Shown: positions 24,757 to 34,516, counted from the first letter of the stretch. The stretch: 64,000 nt of DNA from an uncultured Pseudohongiella sp. (GCA_902537815.1 CACBCS010000007.1:17969-81968), one strand, 5' to 3'. Translations and numbers: made by a program. The notes: generated from the letters alone by a model not told the origin.

Positions 24757-25539
24757 ATGAACAAATACACTTCGATTACTCTGCTGCTGTTTCTGATTAG
24801 CGCGCCGCTTAACGCGCAGGTGTTTCCGCAACTCGGCGGATCGGAATCCAGCGTCTATGATCTGGCAGAGGAGGAGCTTGGTGAGTTCAATTTTGTCCGC
24901 GTTCAGTATGACACCTATTGGGGTGGCGGGTTTGGTTATGGAACCTGGTCAATCGATTTTCCGGATGCGGACATGAATTTCCTGCGGGGCGTCTCTCGGC
25001 TCACCAACATCAAGGTGGAGCGCGATCCTATCGTACTGCGGTTTGATGATGAGCAGATCTTTGATTATCCATTCCTGTATATGCTGGAAGTCGGGCAGAA
25101 TGGCGGAATCGTCCTGAGCCCGAAGGAGACAGAAAATCTCAGAGAGTATCTGTTGCGCGGGGGTTTTCTGTTGATTGATGACTTCTGGGGGCAGCGTCAG
25201 TGGGACAACTTCTATGCGGCATTCAGTCAGGTTTTTCCGGACCGGGAGATCACAGAGCTGAGCCCGGATCACGAAATTTTTCATGTCTATTACGACATCG
25301 ACGGCCCGCAGATGATCCCCGCACTGTACCGCTCCGATGAATTTGGTGAGCAGGGTATAGACCGGGCAAGCAACCATGCCATTCTGGATGATTCTGGGCG
25401 GGTCATGGTGTTAATCAACTGGAACTCTGATATGGGTGATGGCTGGGAGCACACCTACCACCAGGCCTATCCGACTCGCTTTGCAAATAACGCCTACCGG
25501 TTAGGGATTAATTATCTGATGTATTCGATGACCCACTAA
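24757..25539 (+). CDS. DUF4159 family secreted protein
   Basis: 260 aa. A signal peptide ends LNAQV near residue 21. The body has the DUF4159 pattern: FVRVQYDTYWGGG, SIDFPDADMNFLRGVSRLT near residue 67, LLRGGFLLIDDFWGQRQW near residue 130 and HEIFHVYYDI near 170. The fold is glutamine-amidotransferase-like with no established activity. It starts 110 nt after the ChaN-like gene and may be separately transcribed. The 269 bp after it (25540-25808) hold nothing I can support. Confidence 0.8.
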   Translation: MNKYTSITLLLFLISAPLNAQVFPQLGGSESSVYDLAEEELGEFNFVRVQYDTYWGGGFGYGTWSIDFPDADMNFLRGVSRLTNIKVERDPIVLRFDDEQIFDYPFLYMLEVGQNGGIVLSPKETENLREYLLRGGFLLIDDFWGQRQWDNFYAAFSQVFPDREITELSPDHEIFHVYYDIDGPQMIPALYRSDEFGEQGIDRASNHAILDDSGRVMVLINWNSDMGDGWEHTYHQAYPTRFANNAYRLGINYLMYSMTH

Positions 25540-25808
25540 ATGGTCAGTCGGTCGCGCGACCCGCAAGACCGGATTCCCGCAATCAGTCATCTTGTAAATT
25601 ACTTCATGTTACCGCTTCAGTGGTGTGTCACTGTTTTGCGTGAGTGCGCGGCAGTGGTCTGCTGACGCTTTAAAGAAGCAAGAACAGCGGAGCGCACAGA
25701 TGAGAAAGGCTCAGAAGGGCAGAGAGGGCATGGGAAGAGAAGCGAGAAAAAGCAAAAACCAGGGGTGGAGCGCGTCACGCATTCCCACTCTTTATAGATC
25801 AGGTCCAA

Positions 25809-26360
25809 TCAGTCGAACCGGTTGTGATTATCGACTGGCAGGCCGTCTTCAGAAAGATACCTGCTGATTAACTGCGCATCTTGCTGTACGCACCCCGGGC
25901 TCGTCGTATAGATCAGCTCGGCACTGCTTGCCGCAATCGCGCTGGCGGTTGCAATTGCGTCTTTGAAGTGCTGAATCCGGTTGGGCGGAATACCCTGATT
26001 GCGGTAAAAGCCTATCAACAAGTCGATCTGTACTGCACTTAAATGCTGCGAAAGAATGACAGCAAATCCGCGTTCAAATTTATGCCAGGCATACTCGCGC
26101 GCGTAACAGTTCGCAATGGCGCTGCGGATCAGGTTAGGCAACTCAAGCCCTGTCTCCATGGCTACGATGCTGGAATAGGTTCGAAGCACTTGGGTGACAT
26201 GATTTTGGGTTTGCCTGTCGAACTGCTGAGCCGTGTTGCTGACTCTCAGCAGCACTCTGGCAGATTGCAGGGAATCAGCTTTTGCAGCGCAGGATAAGCA
26301 AAATGCGATCGCCGCTGTGGCGCAGAAGAGCCTGAATCTGGGTTTAGTTACTCTCAACAA
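25809..26360 (-). CDS. secreted alpha-helical protein, possibly DUF2059-like
   Basis: 183 aa. It begins MLRVTKPRFRLFCATAAIAFCLSC, a leader with three basic residues and a hydrophobic core. The mature part is helical, with YAREYAWHKFERGFAVILSQHLSAVQIDLLIGFYRNQG near residues 88-125. That stretch resembles the DUF2059 segment ending in ELI-FYRSP, but the match is loose. The only available start in this frame before the leader is TTG at 26360, which overlaps the stop of the SIMPL gene by 17 nt. Translation is probably coupled to the SIMPL gene. Function is unknown. Confidence 0.55.
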   Translation of the reverse strand: MLRVTKPRFRLFCATAAIAFCLSCAAKADSLQSARVLLRVSNTAQQFDRQTQNHVTQVLRTYSSIVAMETGLELPNLIRSAIANCYAREYAWHKFERGFAVILSQHLSAVQIDLLIGFYRNQGIPPNRIQHFKDAIATASAIAASSAELIYTTSPGCVQQDAQLISRYLSEDGLPVDNHNRFD

Positions 26361-27119
26361 TTTCGAATATCACAGTCGCGGACATTCGATAGTCTACTTC
26401 ATCAAATGAAGGCGTAATAGCAGCGTTCGCGGCGGCCGTTCCTGCCATACCAGCGCTATCGGCTGCGAATTCCATGGCGCGCAGGGGCATCCCTCGGGGC
26501 TGGCGCTGCAGATTGCCGTAGAAGAAATTTATGGCGCGCAGTTCAATCCCGAGACTCGTTTCGTAGTACGTTTTTTGTGCCATAACGTCTTCGATTGCCA
26601 GCTCGCGTACCTGAAGCTCAAACTCTTCTTCGTCGCTGTGTTCAAATTCGGTGCCGTCAAAAACGACCTCTTCGTGCTCGTCAGCCGCGGCCGCCAGAAA
26701 CTGCAGGTGTTCCTCACTGCGAGCTTTCACTTCAAGCCGGGCGGAAACTTCATAGGCATTTGGATTGCGCCCAAGCAGGCCGAATTGCGGCGCGCTGGAG
26801 AAACGCGCGTTGTTGATTGCCGCGCCCGGGATTCCGGCCGCAGTGAAGCCATCGATCAGCGTATCGCGAAGCGACTGATTCTGACTCATGGCGACAGACA
26901 TATCTCTGTCCTCGGTTGTGATGAGTAGACTGACAGTAGCAACGTCTTTATAGGCATGTAATTCACCTTCACCTGTGATATTGACAGTATGTGGTCTAGG
27001 AAAGAGAAACTCGCGTAGTCCCTCTGGTGTCCAGACAACTGCGCCTGTGCAAGTAAAGCGTTCTGCCAAGCAATTGTGACCACGACAGTCCACAACGTAA
27101 CCCAAATAGGTGTATTCAT
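26344..27119 (-). CDS. SIMPL (DUF541) domain periplasmic protein, with apparent -1 frameshift
   Basis: The SIMPL domain begins at PHTVNITGEGELHAYKD (about 26990) and runs to 26344, with LLGRNPNAYEVSARLEV inside. In the domain's own frame the ORF runs back to 27348 without a leader. In the other frame an ATG at 27119, with GGAGG 4 nt upstream, opens a textbook signal peptide (MNTPIWVTLWTVVVTIAWQN, then ALLAQAQ) and runs to FSF at 27000. Joining the two needs a single -1 shift near 26999-27003 (TTTCCT), as if one C were lost. I therefore annotate from 27119 and treat the gene as frameshifted. It could be a real lesion, programmed frameshifting or a sequence error. Confidence 0.65.
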
Positions 27120-27261
27120 TCTGCCTCCAGGCCCGTGCTACGAAGTCAGGGATGCGCTCTGCCGGAGCGATAAGTTGTCCCTCACTGATCTGACGCTCGC
27201 TGACCTCAAAAAGTTTGTTTTGCCCGGGCAGACCGACGCCGTTGACTGGGACAGTCAGTAA

Positions 27262-27291
27262 TGACAATATATTGACAACTAGATCTGTCAA
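27262..27291. promoter_or_regulatory. palindromic operator-like sites between SIMPL and MarR genes
   Basis: CAATATATTG (27265-27274) is a perfect palindrome inside TGACAATATATTGACA. TTGACA and TGTCAA (27272-27277 and 27286-27291) form a second inverted pair. The minus strand also offers a -35 TTGACA (27291-27286) with TATTGT 16 nt later. Such 16-20-bp TTGaCA-type palindromes are usual MarR-family sites, so autoregulation by the adjacent regulator is plausible but inferred. Confidence 0.4.
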
Positions 27292-27342
27292 CACGGTCCT
27301 CTGTTCGGGGTCTGAGGCGGGTCGTAGCCAAGGGGGCACAGT

Positions 27343-27780
27343 TTGCACTCACCCAAAAGGGTCCTGTTTCTTGATCTGGTTTTGACGCTGTTCAGGCTGA
27401 ATGGTCTGCTCATCGCTGAAGGCGATGCGATGACCAAAGAACTGGGTCTCACCCACGCTCGCTGGAAAGTCATTGGAGCCATCGCCCTGTCCAGTGCCGG
27501 TCTCACGGTCCCCGGAATTGCGCGGGTTCTGGGTCAATCGCGTCAGGCGGTACAAAGGATCACTGACGTGATGGTGGCTGATGGCATTCTTGTTTACACC
27601 GATAACCCCAAGCACAAACGCTCCGCACTGGTGACTCTGAGTGAGAAGGGGCAGGATACCTACAGTCTGCTGCGCGAAGTTCAGGACCCTTGGGCGATTG
27701 AAAACACCGAAGACATTCCAATCGAAGAATTGGAGACCACACTGCGCCTCGTCAGACGGCTCATCAAAAAATTTAACTGA
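27343..27780 (+). CDS. MarR-family transcriptional regulator
   Basis: 145 aa. The winged-helix pattern is TRVLFLDLVLTLFRLNGLL-type N-terminal helix, then SSAGLTVPGIARVLGQSRQAVQRITDVMVADGILVYTDNPKHKRSALVTLSEKG (helix-turn-helix plus wing), and a C-terminal dimer helix. It starts at TTG 27343 with AGGGGG 6 nt upstream; no ATG or GTG precedes it within the open frame. It is divergent from the SIMPL gene and may bind the palindromes between them. The stop lies 18 nt before nnr. Confidence 0.8.
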   Translation: MHSPKRVLFLDLVLTLFRLNGLLIAEGDAMTKELGLTHARWKVIGAIALSSAGLTVPGIARVLGQSRQAVQRITDVMVADGILVYTDNPKHKRSALVTLSEKGQDTYSLLREVQDPWAIENTEDIPIEELETTLRLVRRLIKKFN

Positions 27781-27798
27781 GGGGTGATGCCCTGAGCT

Positions 27799-29391
27799 AT
27801 GGCTGAAACGACTGCGCCACTGCCACGCCAGCTATACGAATCAAAAGCGGTTCAACAACTCGATCGTCTCGCCATTAAGCACTTTGATACAACTGGCTTT
27901 GAGTTGATGCAGCGCGCGGGAGCGGCCTGTTTGCAGGCGATGCGCAAGCGCTGGCCGTTAACCAATCACCTGATTGTTTTTGCTGGCGCTGGGAATAACG
28001 GCGGCGATGGCTATGTGATTGCCGCTCTGGCCAAAGACCTCGGCCTTAGCAGTGAAGTGCTTCACCTGTCACCGCCTGACCAGCTTGCTGCAGACGCGTC
28101 CAGAGCCTATCAGATGGCGGTGGTCGCCGGTGCTGAAATACATCCTTATACTGAAGCAGCGTTCGCCATGCGCTGTCATCAGCCGAATACGCTGCTCGTC
28201 GATGCGATGCTGGGTACCGGCCTAAGCCGTCCGGTCAGCGGGGACTATGAGCACGCCATACGAGCGATCAACAGTAGTCAGATGCCTGTCTTCGCAGTTG
28301 ACGTGCCTTCAGGCTTGAACGCTGATACCGGCGAGCCTTTTGACGAGGCGATAAGCGCAGCCCAGACGATGACTTTTATTGCGATCAAGCAAGGGCTGCT
28401 GACGGGCTCGGCGCTGAACTTTACCGGGGATCTTTGCTTTGACGATCTCGGTCTGCCTCAGGCACTCTACTCGCATGAGCAGGCGCCGCTCTCCGGAGTC
28501 AGACGGATTGATATCCACTCTGTCCTCGGCGCGTTTTCCCCGCGACCACCCGCTTCCCATAAAGGGAAATTCGGGCATGTCATGGTTATCGGTGGGGACA
28601 GAGGTTTTGGAGGAGCGCCACTGATGGCGGCGGAGGCGAGTTTAAGAAGCGGTGCGGGTCTGGTTTCTGTGGTGACGCGATCAGAGCACAGGGCAGGCTT
28701 TCTGGCGCGCAGGCCCGAGCTCATGGTGCATGGTACGGAAGACCATGATTATGATTTCGGTCAACTGATGCAGCGAGCCTCAGTGCTTGTTATCGGCCCT
28801 GGTTTGGGTCTTGGGCCCTGGGGAGAGGAGCTACTTCGAATGTCTCTCCAGGCTGCATCGAAGAAGTCACTGCCGGTGATCATTGACGCCAATGCCTTGA
28901 CCCTTCTTGCCAGAAATTCTGCCGATTATCTGGCCATAAAAAAAGACACATGGATATTCACCCCGCATCCTGGCGAGGCCGCCAGATTGCTGGATGCAAC
29001 GGTTTCAGATATCCAGCTGGATAGATTTGCTGCCATTCGCACATTGCGGGATACATGGGGAGGTAACTGCCTTCTGAAGGGCAGTGGCTCTCTGATCTCA
29101 AACGCTGTGGAACCTGATTTGATAAAGCTTTGCTCCGAGGGCAATGCCGGCATGGCTACAGCAGGCATGGGGGATGTCCTGACGGGCGTGATCGCGGCGC
29201 TCCTCGCACAGGGGCTTCCCCTTGATCAGGCGCTTTCAGCTGCCGTCTGCGTTCACGGGGAAGCAGCGGACCGATGTGCTGGCGCGTCCGGTCAGAAAGG
29301 GTTGCTGGCAACAGATCTGTTGCCCCAAATTCGTCGTCTGCTCAATACTGACCACGTAGGCGGTTTTGAAGGCGGGACCGGGTATGTCTGA
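27799..29391 (+). CDS. nnr: bifunctional NAD(P)H-hydrate repair enzyme Nnr (epimerase plus dehydratase)
   Basis: 530 aa. Residues 10-230 form the YjeF N-terminal (epimerase) domain with FAGAGNNGGDGYVIA near residue 60. Residues 245-520 form the ADP/ATP-dependent dehydratase domain with HPGEAARLL and GNAGMATAGMGDVLTGVIAALL near 450. It converts damaged NADHX/NADPHX back to NAD(P)H. It is the first gene of the conserved tsaE-amiB-mutL-miaA-hfq-hflX cluster and overlaps tsaE. Confidence 0.95.
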   Translation: MAETTAPLPRQLYESKAVQQLDRLAIKHFDTTGFELMQRAGAACLQAMRKRWPLTNHLIVFAGAGNNGGDGYVIAALAKDLGLSSEVLHLSPPDQLAADASRAYQMAVVAGAEIHPYTEAAFAMRCHQPNTLLVDAMLGTGLSRPVSGDYEHAIRAINSSQMPVFAVDVPSGLNADTGEPFDEAISAAQTMTFIAIKQGLLTGSALNFTGDLCFDDLGLPQALYSHEQAPLSGVRRIDIHSVLGAFSPRPPASHKGKFGHVMVIGGDRGFGGAPLMAAEASLRSGAGLVSVVTRSEHRAGFLARRPELMVHGTEDHDYDFGQLMQRASVLVIGPGLGLGPWGEELLRMSLQAASKKSLPVIIDANALTLLARNSADYLAIKKDTWIFTPHPGEAARLLDATVSDIQLDRFAAIRTLRDTWGGNCLLKGSGSLISNAVEPDLIKLCSEGNAGMATAGMGDVLTGVIAALLAQGLPLDQALSAAVCVHGEAADRCAGASGQKGLLATDLLPQIRRLLNTDHVGGFEGGTGYV

Positions 29392-29914
29392 ATGCTTCCG
29401 GTATCAGGCAAGTGCTGAGTCGGAAACGCTCGCGATGGCGACCTGCCTTGCGAGGGCGACTTTTCAAGATCCTGGCCTCAGACCAGGGCAACTGGCAGAG
29501 TCCGGCTGTCAGAGCACGGGCGCTGTGATTTTCCTGCAGGGCGATCTGGGTGCAGGCAAAACCACCTTTGCCCGGGGGTTCCTTCGTGGTTATGGCTTTC
29601 AGGGCGCGGTGAAGAGTCCTACCTACACCCTGGTTGAACCCTACGAATTCAAGTACTGCAGCATATATCATTTCGATCTATACCGACTGAGCTCTCCGGA
29701 AGAGGTGGCTCATCTCGGCATAGAGGAGTATTTCACGGACCAGACAATTTGTCTGGTGGAATGGCCGGAACGGGGCAGGGGCTGGTTACCGCTTCCTGAC
29801 CTTACGATTACCCTCAGCGGGTCAGGGGCAGGCAGGGAGGTCTGCTGGCAGGGCCATACTCCTAAAGGCTGTAAAGCTGCCGAAAGATTGTGGCAATACC
29901 GCCGAAACGTATAG
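29384..29914 (+). CDS. tsaE: tRNA t6A synthesis ATPase TsaE
   Basis: 176 aa from the ATG at 29384, which overlaps the nnr stop by 8 nt; the frame extends six codons upstream. Walker A is GDLGAGKTTFARG near residue 54. SPTYTLVEPY and the acidic YHFDLYRL segment, then GIEEYF and LVEWPER, are TsaE features. TsaE with TsaB/TsaD adds threonylcarbamoyl to A37 of ANN-decoding tRNAs. At about 176 aa it is slightly longer than E. coli's 153, mainly at the N-terminus and C-terminus. Confidence 0.95.
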   Translation: MSECFRYQASAESETLAMATCLARATFQDPGLRPGQLAESGCQSTGAVIFLQGDLGAGKTTFARGFLRGYGFQGAVKSPTYTLVEPYEFKYCSIYHFDLYRLSSPEEVAHLGIEEYFTDQTICLVEWPERGRGWLPLPDLTITLSGSGAGREVCWQGHTPKGCKAAERLWQYRRNV

Positions 29915-30011
29915 ACAACGCGCCGTGGGTCCATGGCGACCTGATTGCCGTGTATTTGGGTGAGATGGGCGCTGGAATCCAGTTTTAAAGTCGGCTTAGA
30001 ATTTATCAGCC

Positions 30012-31517
30012 ATGAAAGTAAGCAAAGTCATTAGACAGGGCCTGGTACTGCTGCTGGGTTCATCCGGCATCGGCCTGCAGGCGGCTGAGGTCGTCGACTT
30101 GCGTATGTGGCGGGCACCAGATCACACACGCCTCGTGCTCGATCTCAGCGATACGGTTGAGTACAGCAGCTTTCTTATGGAGGATCCACACCGCTTCGTT
30201 GTCGATATTAAGTCTTCGTTTACAGATCTCAGCTTTAACGGTTTGGACTTTTCTGACAGCCCTATCTCAGGGATCCGCAGCGGCGTGCGAAATGGTGACT
30301 CACTGCGGATAGTGCTTGATCTGACCAGCGCCGTTGAGCCGGAAACCTTCAGCCTGGCGCCCAACAGCGAATTCGGTGAGCGTTTGGTGCTGGACCTCTA
30401 CGATAAAACGGGTAGTCAGCAGAGCCAGAGCGCTAATCTGCCCGAAATCCAGACAGGAAGTGAGGCACGTCGCGACATAGTCGTGGCAATCTCAGCGGGT
30501 CACGGGGGTGAGGACCCGGGCTCTATCGGCTATGACGGAAGGATTAAAGAAAAGAACGTCACGCTGGCAATCTCGCAGGCACTGTACGAGCGTCTGCAAA
30601 AATTGCCAGGCTACAAGCCGGTGATGATCAGAGAAGGCGACTACTATGTCGAACTGAAGCGTCGGCCTGAAATAGCACGCCAGAACCGCGCTGATCTGTT
30701 TGTTGCCATTCATGCAGACTGGTATCGCAACAGTCGCGCGCGCGGAGTGACTGTGTACGCTCTGTCCGGCGATCGCGCCGATCGCGAAAATTCTGCCAGA
30801 GTCGCTGAGAAAGAGAACAGCGCTGATCTGCTGGGTGGCGTTGGGGGAGATCTGGCTCTGGGCGAGCTTGATGACGACGTCGCATTGACACTGGTTTCGC
30901 TGCAAATGGCTTGGAGTATGGAGCAGAGTCTGATGGCAGGCACCAGCATATTGGACAGCCTGGCCGGGGTTACCCGCATCCGTAAAACGAAAGTGCAGCA
31001 GGCCTCACTCCAGGTGCTCAACTCCCCAGACATTCCCTCCATCCTGATCGAAACGGGTTATCTGACCAATCCCGAGGAAGCCCAGCGGCTGAGCAACAGG
31101 AATTTTCAGGAAAGAATGGCCTTTGCGATTGCAGATGGCGTGGCCAATTATTTCTACGAAGCGCCGCCGGACGGCACGCTGGTTGCCTGGCTGAAGGCAA
31201 ACGGCGTTATACCGACATCTTATACGGTCAGGCGTGGCGATACGCTGTCTGAAATCGCAGAGCAATTTTCACTCAGCGTAACTGAACTCAAGTCGATTAA
31301 CGGCTTGCAGGGTAATAAGATTCAGATAGGCCAGGAGCTTGAACTTCCGGCTAGTGACTCTTCGCTCACTTCCGAACACAAAATTCAGCGCGGTGAGACC
31401 CTCTCCGAGATTGCGCAATTTTACCGGGTCAGTCTTGCTGACCTCAGGGCAGCCAACAATTTGCGCGGCGATCGCATTTTGATCGGGCAGACACTGATTA
31501 TTCCGTCAGCCCGATAG
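30012..31517 (+). CDS. amiB: N-acetylmuramoyl-L-alanine amidase AmiB/AmiC type
   Basis: 501 aa. A signal peptide ends LQAAE near residue 26. An AMIN domain spans about 30-130. The amidase_3 domain at about 155-380 has AISAGHGGEDPGSIG (zinc ligand H164), REGDYYVELKRRPEIA, FVAIHADW and SPDIPSILIETGYLTNPEE (catalytic Glu). Two LysM repeats sit at about 400-445 and 457-500. It cleaves the amide bond between MurNAc and L-Ala at division sites after activation by an EnvC/NlpD-type factor. Position between tsaE and mutL supports amiB. Confidence 0.93.
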   Translation: MKVSKVIRQGLVLLLGSSGIGLQAAEVVDLRMWRAPDHTRLVLDLSDTVEYSSFLMEDPHRFVVDIKSSFTDLSFNGLDFSDSPISGIRSGVRNGDSLRIVLDLTSAVEPETFSLAPNSEFGERLVLDLYDKTGSQQSQSANLPEIQTGSEARRDIVVAISAGHGGEDPGSIGYDGRIKEKNVTLAISQALYERLQKLPGYKPVMIREGDYYVELKRRPEIARQNRADLFVAIHADWYRNSRARGVTVYALSGDRADRENSARVAEKENSADLLGGVGGDLALGELDDDVALTLVSLQMAWSMEQSLMAGTSILDSLAGVTRIRKTKVQQASLQVLNSPDIPSILIETGYLTNPEEAQRLSNRNFQERMAFAIADGVANYFYEAPPDGTLVAWLKANGVIPTSYTVRRGDTLSEIAEQFSLSVTELKSINGLQGNKIQIGQELELPASDSSLTSEHKIQRGETLSEIAQFYRVSLADLRAANNLRGDRILIGQTLIIPSAR

Positions 31518-31602
31518 GCCTCAGTCTTGTCCTGGCGACAGGCTCCGCATTTCCTGCTGCAGCTTAGTGCTACAATGAGCACTCTATGTCGGACTGTCGC
31601 GT

Positions 31603-33438
31603 ATGAATCGGATTAACCTGCTAAGTCAGCGCCTGGCGAACCAAATCGCAGCTGGAGAGGTGGTAGAGCGTCCTGCCTCTGTGGTGAAGGAGCTGTTGGA
31701 GAACAGCCTTGACTCTGAGTCGACCCGTCTTGACATCGATATCGAGCAGGGCGGCGTCAAATTGATCCGGATCCGGGATAACGGTGCAGGGATTCTGAAA
31801 GAAGATCTCCCGCTGGCCTTGAGCAGGCACGCCACCAGCAAGATTCGGGAATTGACGGATCTGGAGACGATTGCCAGTTTGGGGTTTCGAGGCGAAGCTC
31901 TGGCCAGTATCAGTTCTGTCTCCCGCTTGACCTTGCAATCCCGGGCGCAGGTGGCAGAAGACGAACTCGCCTGGCAGGTGCAAGCTGAAGGTCAGGAGAT
32001 GCTTGCAGAGGTTACGCCGGTATCTCATCCCCACGGAACCACTGTTGAAGTCCGAGATCTGTTTTTCAACACACCCGCCCGCCGAAAATTCCTCCGCACT
32101 GAAAAAACTGAATTCGCCCGAATTGAAGAAACGGTTAAACGCCTGGCCTTGAGTCGATTCGATGTGCAGTTCACTGTGAATCATAATCAAAGAGCCATCC
32201 ATCAGTTACAGGCAGCCCGCAGTGAATTCGAAAAGCAGCGACGGGTTTCTCTGGTGTGCGGTCCCGCATTCGTTGAGAGTTCAGTGTCAGTGGACGTTGA
32301 GCGCGCTGGCCTGCGACTTTGGGGCTGGGTCAGTTTGCCGACCTTTTCACGCTCGCAGGCAGATCTGCAGTACTTTTACGTCAATGGGCGAATCATACGG
32401 GACAAGCTGGTTGCGCATGCGATAAAGCAGGCCTATCGGGATGTGCTGTTCCATGGCAGACATCCTGCCTATGTGCTCTATCTTGAACTGGCCCCCGCTA
32501 CGGTTGACGTAAATGTGCATCCCACCAAACATGAGGTGCGTTTTCGAGACAGCCGTCTGGTCCATGATTTTCTGTTCAGCGCGCTTTATAAAGCGCTGGC
32601 AGAGGTGAGGCCGGGAGATCAGATCCCCAAAGACATGGAGCCTGCTCATGAGCCTGTACCCGGCTGGCCAGGCGTTCATTTGGAAGCGACGGGTCAAATT
32701 CAGGCTCAGGATGCGCTTTCGCTCGGCGGGCCGGGACCCTCGAATCATTACTCATATCAGCAGGTGCGTGATAACGGGTGGCAACCGCCCCAGTATGCTG
32801 ACAGGCTTGCTCACAAGAATGCCCTGACAGAGCTTTACCAGACCGACGCAGAGATTCCACCGCTTGGATTTGCGCTTGCCCAGCTCCACGGAATTTACAT
32901 TCTGGCCCAGAACAAGGACGGGCTGATTATTGTCGATATGCATGCAGCCCATGAACGTATCACCTATGAAAGAATGAAAACTGCGGCCTCGGCCGAGCAG
33001 CTGAAGATGCAGCCTCTGCTGGTCCCGGTTTCACTGGCGATATCCCAGGCCGAGGCCGACTGTGCCGAGGAGCAGCACCAAATGCTGCTGAGGTTGGGCA
33101 TTGAGCTGGAGCGGGTGGCCGCAGAATCAATTGTGGTGCGTCAGGTGCCGGCACTGCTCAAAGATTCCAATGTCGAGCAACTGGTTCGTGACGTGCTATC
33201 TGATGTGCTGGAATTCGGCAGCAGCGAACGTATCCAGGCTCATCAAGATGATCTGCTCTCGACCATGGCCTGCCACGGTTCGGTGCGCGCTAACAGGCAA
33301 CTCACCATTCCGGAAATGAATGCTCTGCTGCGTGATATGGAAGCGACGGAACGCTCCGGTCAGTGCAACCACGGTCGTCCAACCTGGGTTTACCAGAGTC
33401 TGGATGCCTTAGACAAGCTGTTCCTGCGCGGACAGTAA
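31603..33438 (+). CDS. mutL: DNA mismatch repair protein MutL, endonuclease-type
   Basis: 611 aa. The N-terminal GHKL ATPase has [11 protein letters not shown] (motif I), DNGAGI (II) and [14 protein letters not shown] (III). The C-terminal dimerisation domain contains [13 protein letters not shown] at about 444-456, which fits the endonuclease motif DxHA(X)2E(X)4E (D445, E451, E456), with Met in place of the usual Gln. This motif is found in MutL of lineages without MutH, such as Pseudomonas, and is absent in E. coli. It follows amiB by 85 nt. Confidence 0.95.
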   Translation: MNRINLLSQRLANQIAAGEVVERPASVVKELLENSLDSESTRLDIDIEQGGVKLIRIRDNGAGILKEDLPLALSRHATSKIRELTDLETIASLGFRGEALASISSVSRLTLQSRAQVAEDELAWQVQAEGQEMLAEVTPVSHPHGTTVEVRDLFFNTPARRKFLRTEKTEFARIEETVKRLALSRFDVQFTVNHNQRAIHQLQAARSEFEKQRRVSLVCGPAFVESSVSVDVERAGLRLWGWVSLPTFSRSQADLQYFYVNGRIIRDKLVAHAIKQAYRDVLFHGRHPAYVLYLELAPATVDVNVHPTKHEVRFRDSRLVHDFLFSALYKALAEVRPGDQIPKDMEPAHEPVPGWPGVHLEATGQIQAQDALSLGGPGPSNHYSYQQVRDNGWQPPQYADRLAHKNALTELYQTDAEIPPLGFALAQLHGIYILAQNKDGLIIVDMHAAHERITYERMKTAASAEQLKMQPLLVPVSLAISQAEADCAEEQHQMLLRLGIELERVAAESIVVRQVPALLKDSNVEQLVRDVLSDVLEFGSSERIQAHQDDLLSTMACHGSVRANRQLTIPEMNALLRDMEATERSGQCNHGRPTWVYQSLDALDKLFLRGQ

Positions 33439-33472
33439 TGACAGACCCGGCGACTTTACAGGAGCTTTATCC

Positions 33473-34432
33473 GTGGCGATGCAGGCAAGTGAATCCATAG
33501 AGAAACCTCCGGCCATTTGTCTGATGGGGCCGACTGCGGCGGGCAAGACCCAGTTCGCCATGGGCTTATCAGATCGCTTCCCCAGCACGCTGATAAACGT
33601 GGATTCAGCTCAGGTATACCGCGGCATGGACATTGGCACCGGAAAACCGGATGCCACTACCCGGCGCCGGTATCCTCATCGTCTGATGGATATCAGAGAT
33701 CCTTCAGAGATTTATTCTGCCTCACAATTTCGCGCTGATGCTATTCAAGAGATGTCCGACGCACTGGTGAGAGGCAAAACGCCGGTTCTGGTCGGGGGCA
33801 CGATGCTCTATTTCAAGGTCTTGCGGGATGGCCTCGCTGCGATGCCGAATGCGAGCCCTCGGGTTCGCAAGCAAATCGAAACGCTGGCCGCAGAAAGTGG
33901 ATGGGAAACTGTGCATGCTGAACTCAAAAAAGTGGATCCGGAATCCGCCACCAGGATTCATGCTAATGACCCTCAGCGGTTGCAGCGCGCGCTCGAGGTA
34001 TTTCTTCTCACTGGAAAATCACTGACGGCGCTTCACCGGGAGAACAATAATCCGGCAGAACTGCCCTGCCGTCTCTACTTTGTGGCAATCCAACCCACTG
34101 ACCGTGCCGTATTACACAACAGGATTGCAGAGCGATTTCGTCGAATGCTGTCGGAAGGCCTGATTGAAGAAGTGCGGGTCCTGTATGAGCGCGGCGACCT
34201 CAATCTGAGTATGTCTTCAATGAAATCAGTGGGTTATAGACAGGTCTGGCAGTATCTGGCCGGGGAATCCACCCACGGTGAGATGATTGAAAAAAGTATC
34301 GTGGCAACGCGGCAACTGGCCAAGCGGCAGCTGACCTGGTTGCGCGGATGGCCGGCGCTCAGGCCGCTTGGCGAGCCTGACAAAAACTCAATCGATGTAG
34401 TCTTGAAGATTGTGGAGACGGCCGCATGTTAG
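33473..34432 (+). CDS. miaA: tRNA dimethylallyltransferase MiaA
   Basis: 319 aa. The P-loop GPTAAGKTQFAM (Ala where Ser is usual), DSAQVYRGMDIGTGKP, VGGTMLYFKVLRDG and KSVGYRQVWQYL are all present. It adds the dimethylallyl group to A37 of UNN-decoding tRNAs. Start GTG 33473 has AGGAG 8 nt upstream; ATG 33479 is too far from it. It is followed by hfq after 84 nt. Confidence 0.95.
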   Translation: MAMQASESIEKPPAICLMGPTAAGKTQFAMGLSDRFPSTLINVDSAQVYRGMDIGTGKPDATTRRRYPHRLMDIRDPSEIYSASQFRADAIQEMSDALVRGKTPVLVGGTMLYFKVLRDGLAAMPNASPRVRKQIETLAAESGWETVHAELKKVDPESATRIHANDPQRLQRALEVFLLTGKSLTALHRENNNPAELPCRLYFVAIQPTDRAVLHNRIAERFRRMLSEGLIEEVRVLYERGDLNLSMSSMKSVGYRQVWQYLAGESTHGEMIEKSIVATRQLAKRQLTWLRGWPALRPLGEPDKNSIDVVLKIVETAAC

Positions 34433-34516
34433 CCATGCATAAAGCCGTTAAATTGCGATCTCGTTCTCGAGAGTCGCTGGCTTGATTGCCTCTGTCAAAA
34501 GCTTAAGGAGAAAAAA

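Noticed and set aside
25625..25867. 80-codon plus-strand ORF and 63-codon minus ORF after DUF4159
   Set aside because: Low-complexity Lys/Gln/Arg or Ser/Pro/Cys composition, no SD, mutually overlapping.
26990..27348. N-terminal extension of the SIMPL frame to 27348
   Set aside because: No signal peptide, overlaps the divergent regulator start, and a leader with SD exists in the other frame.
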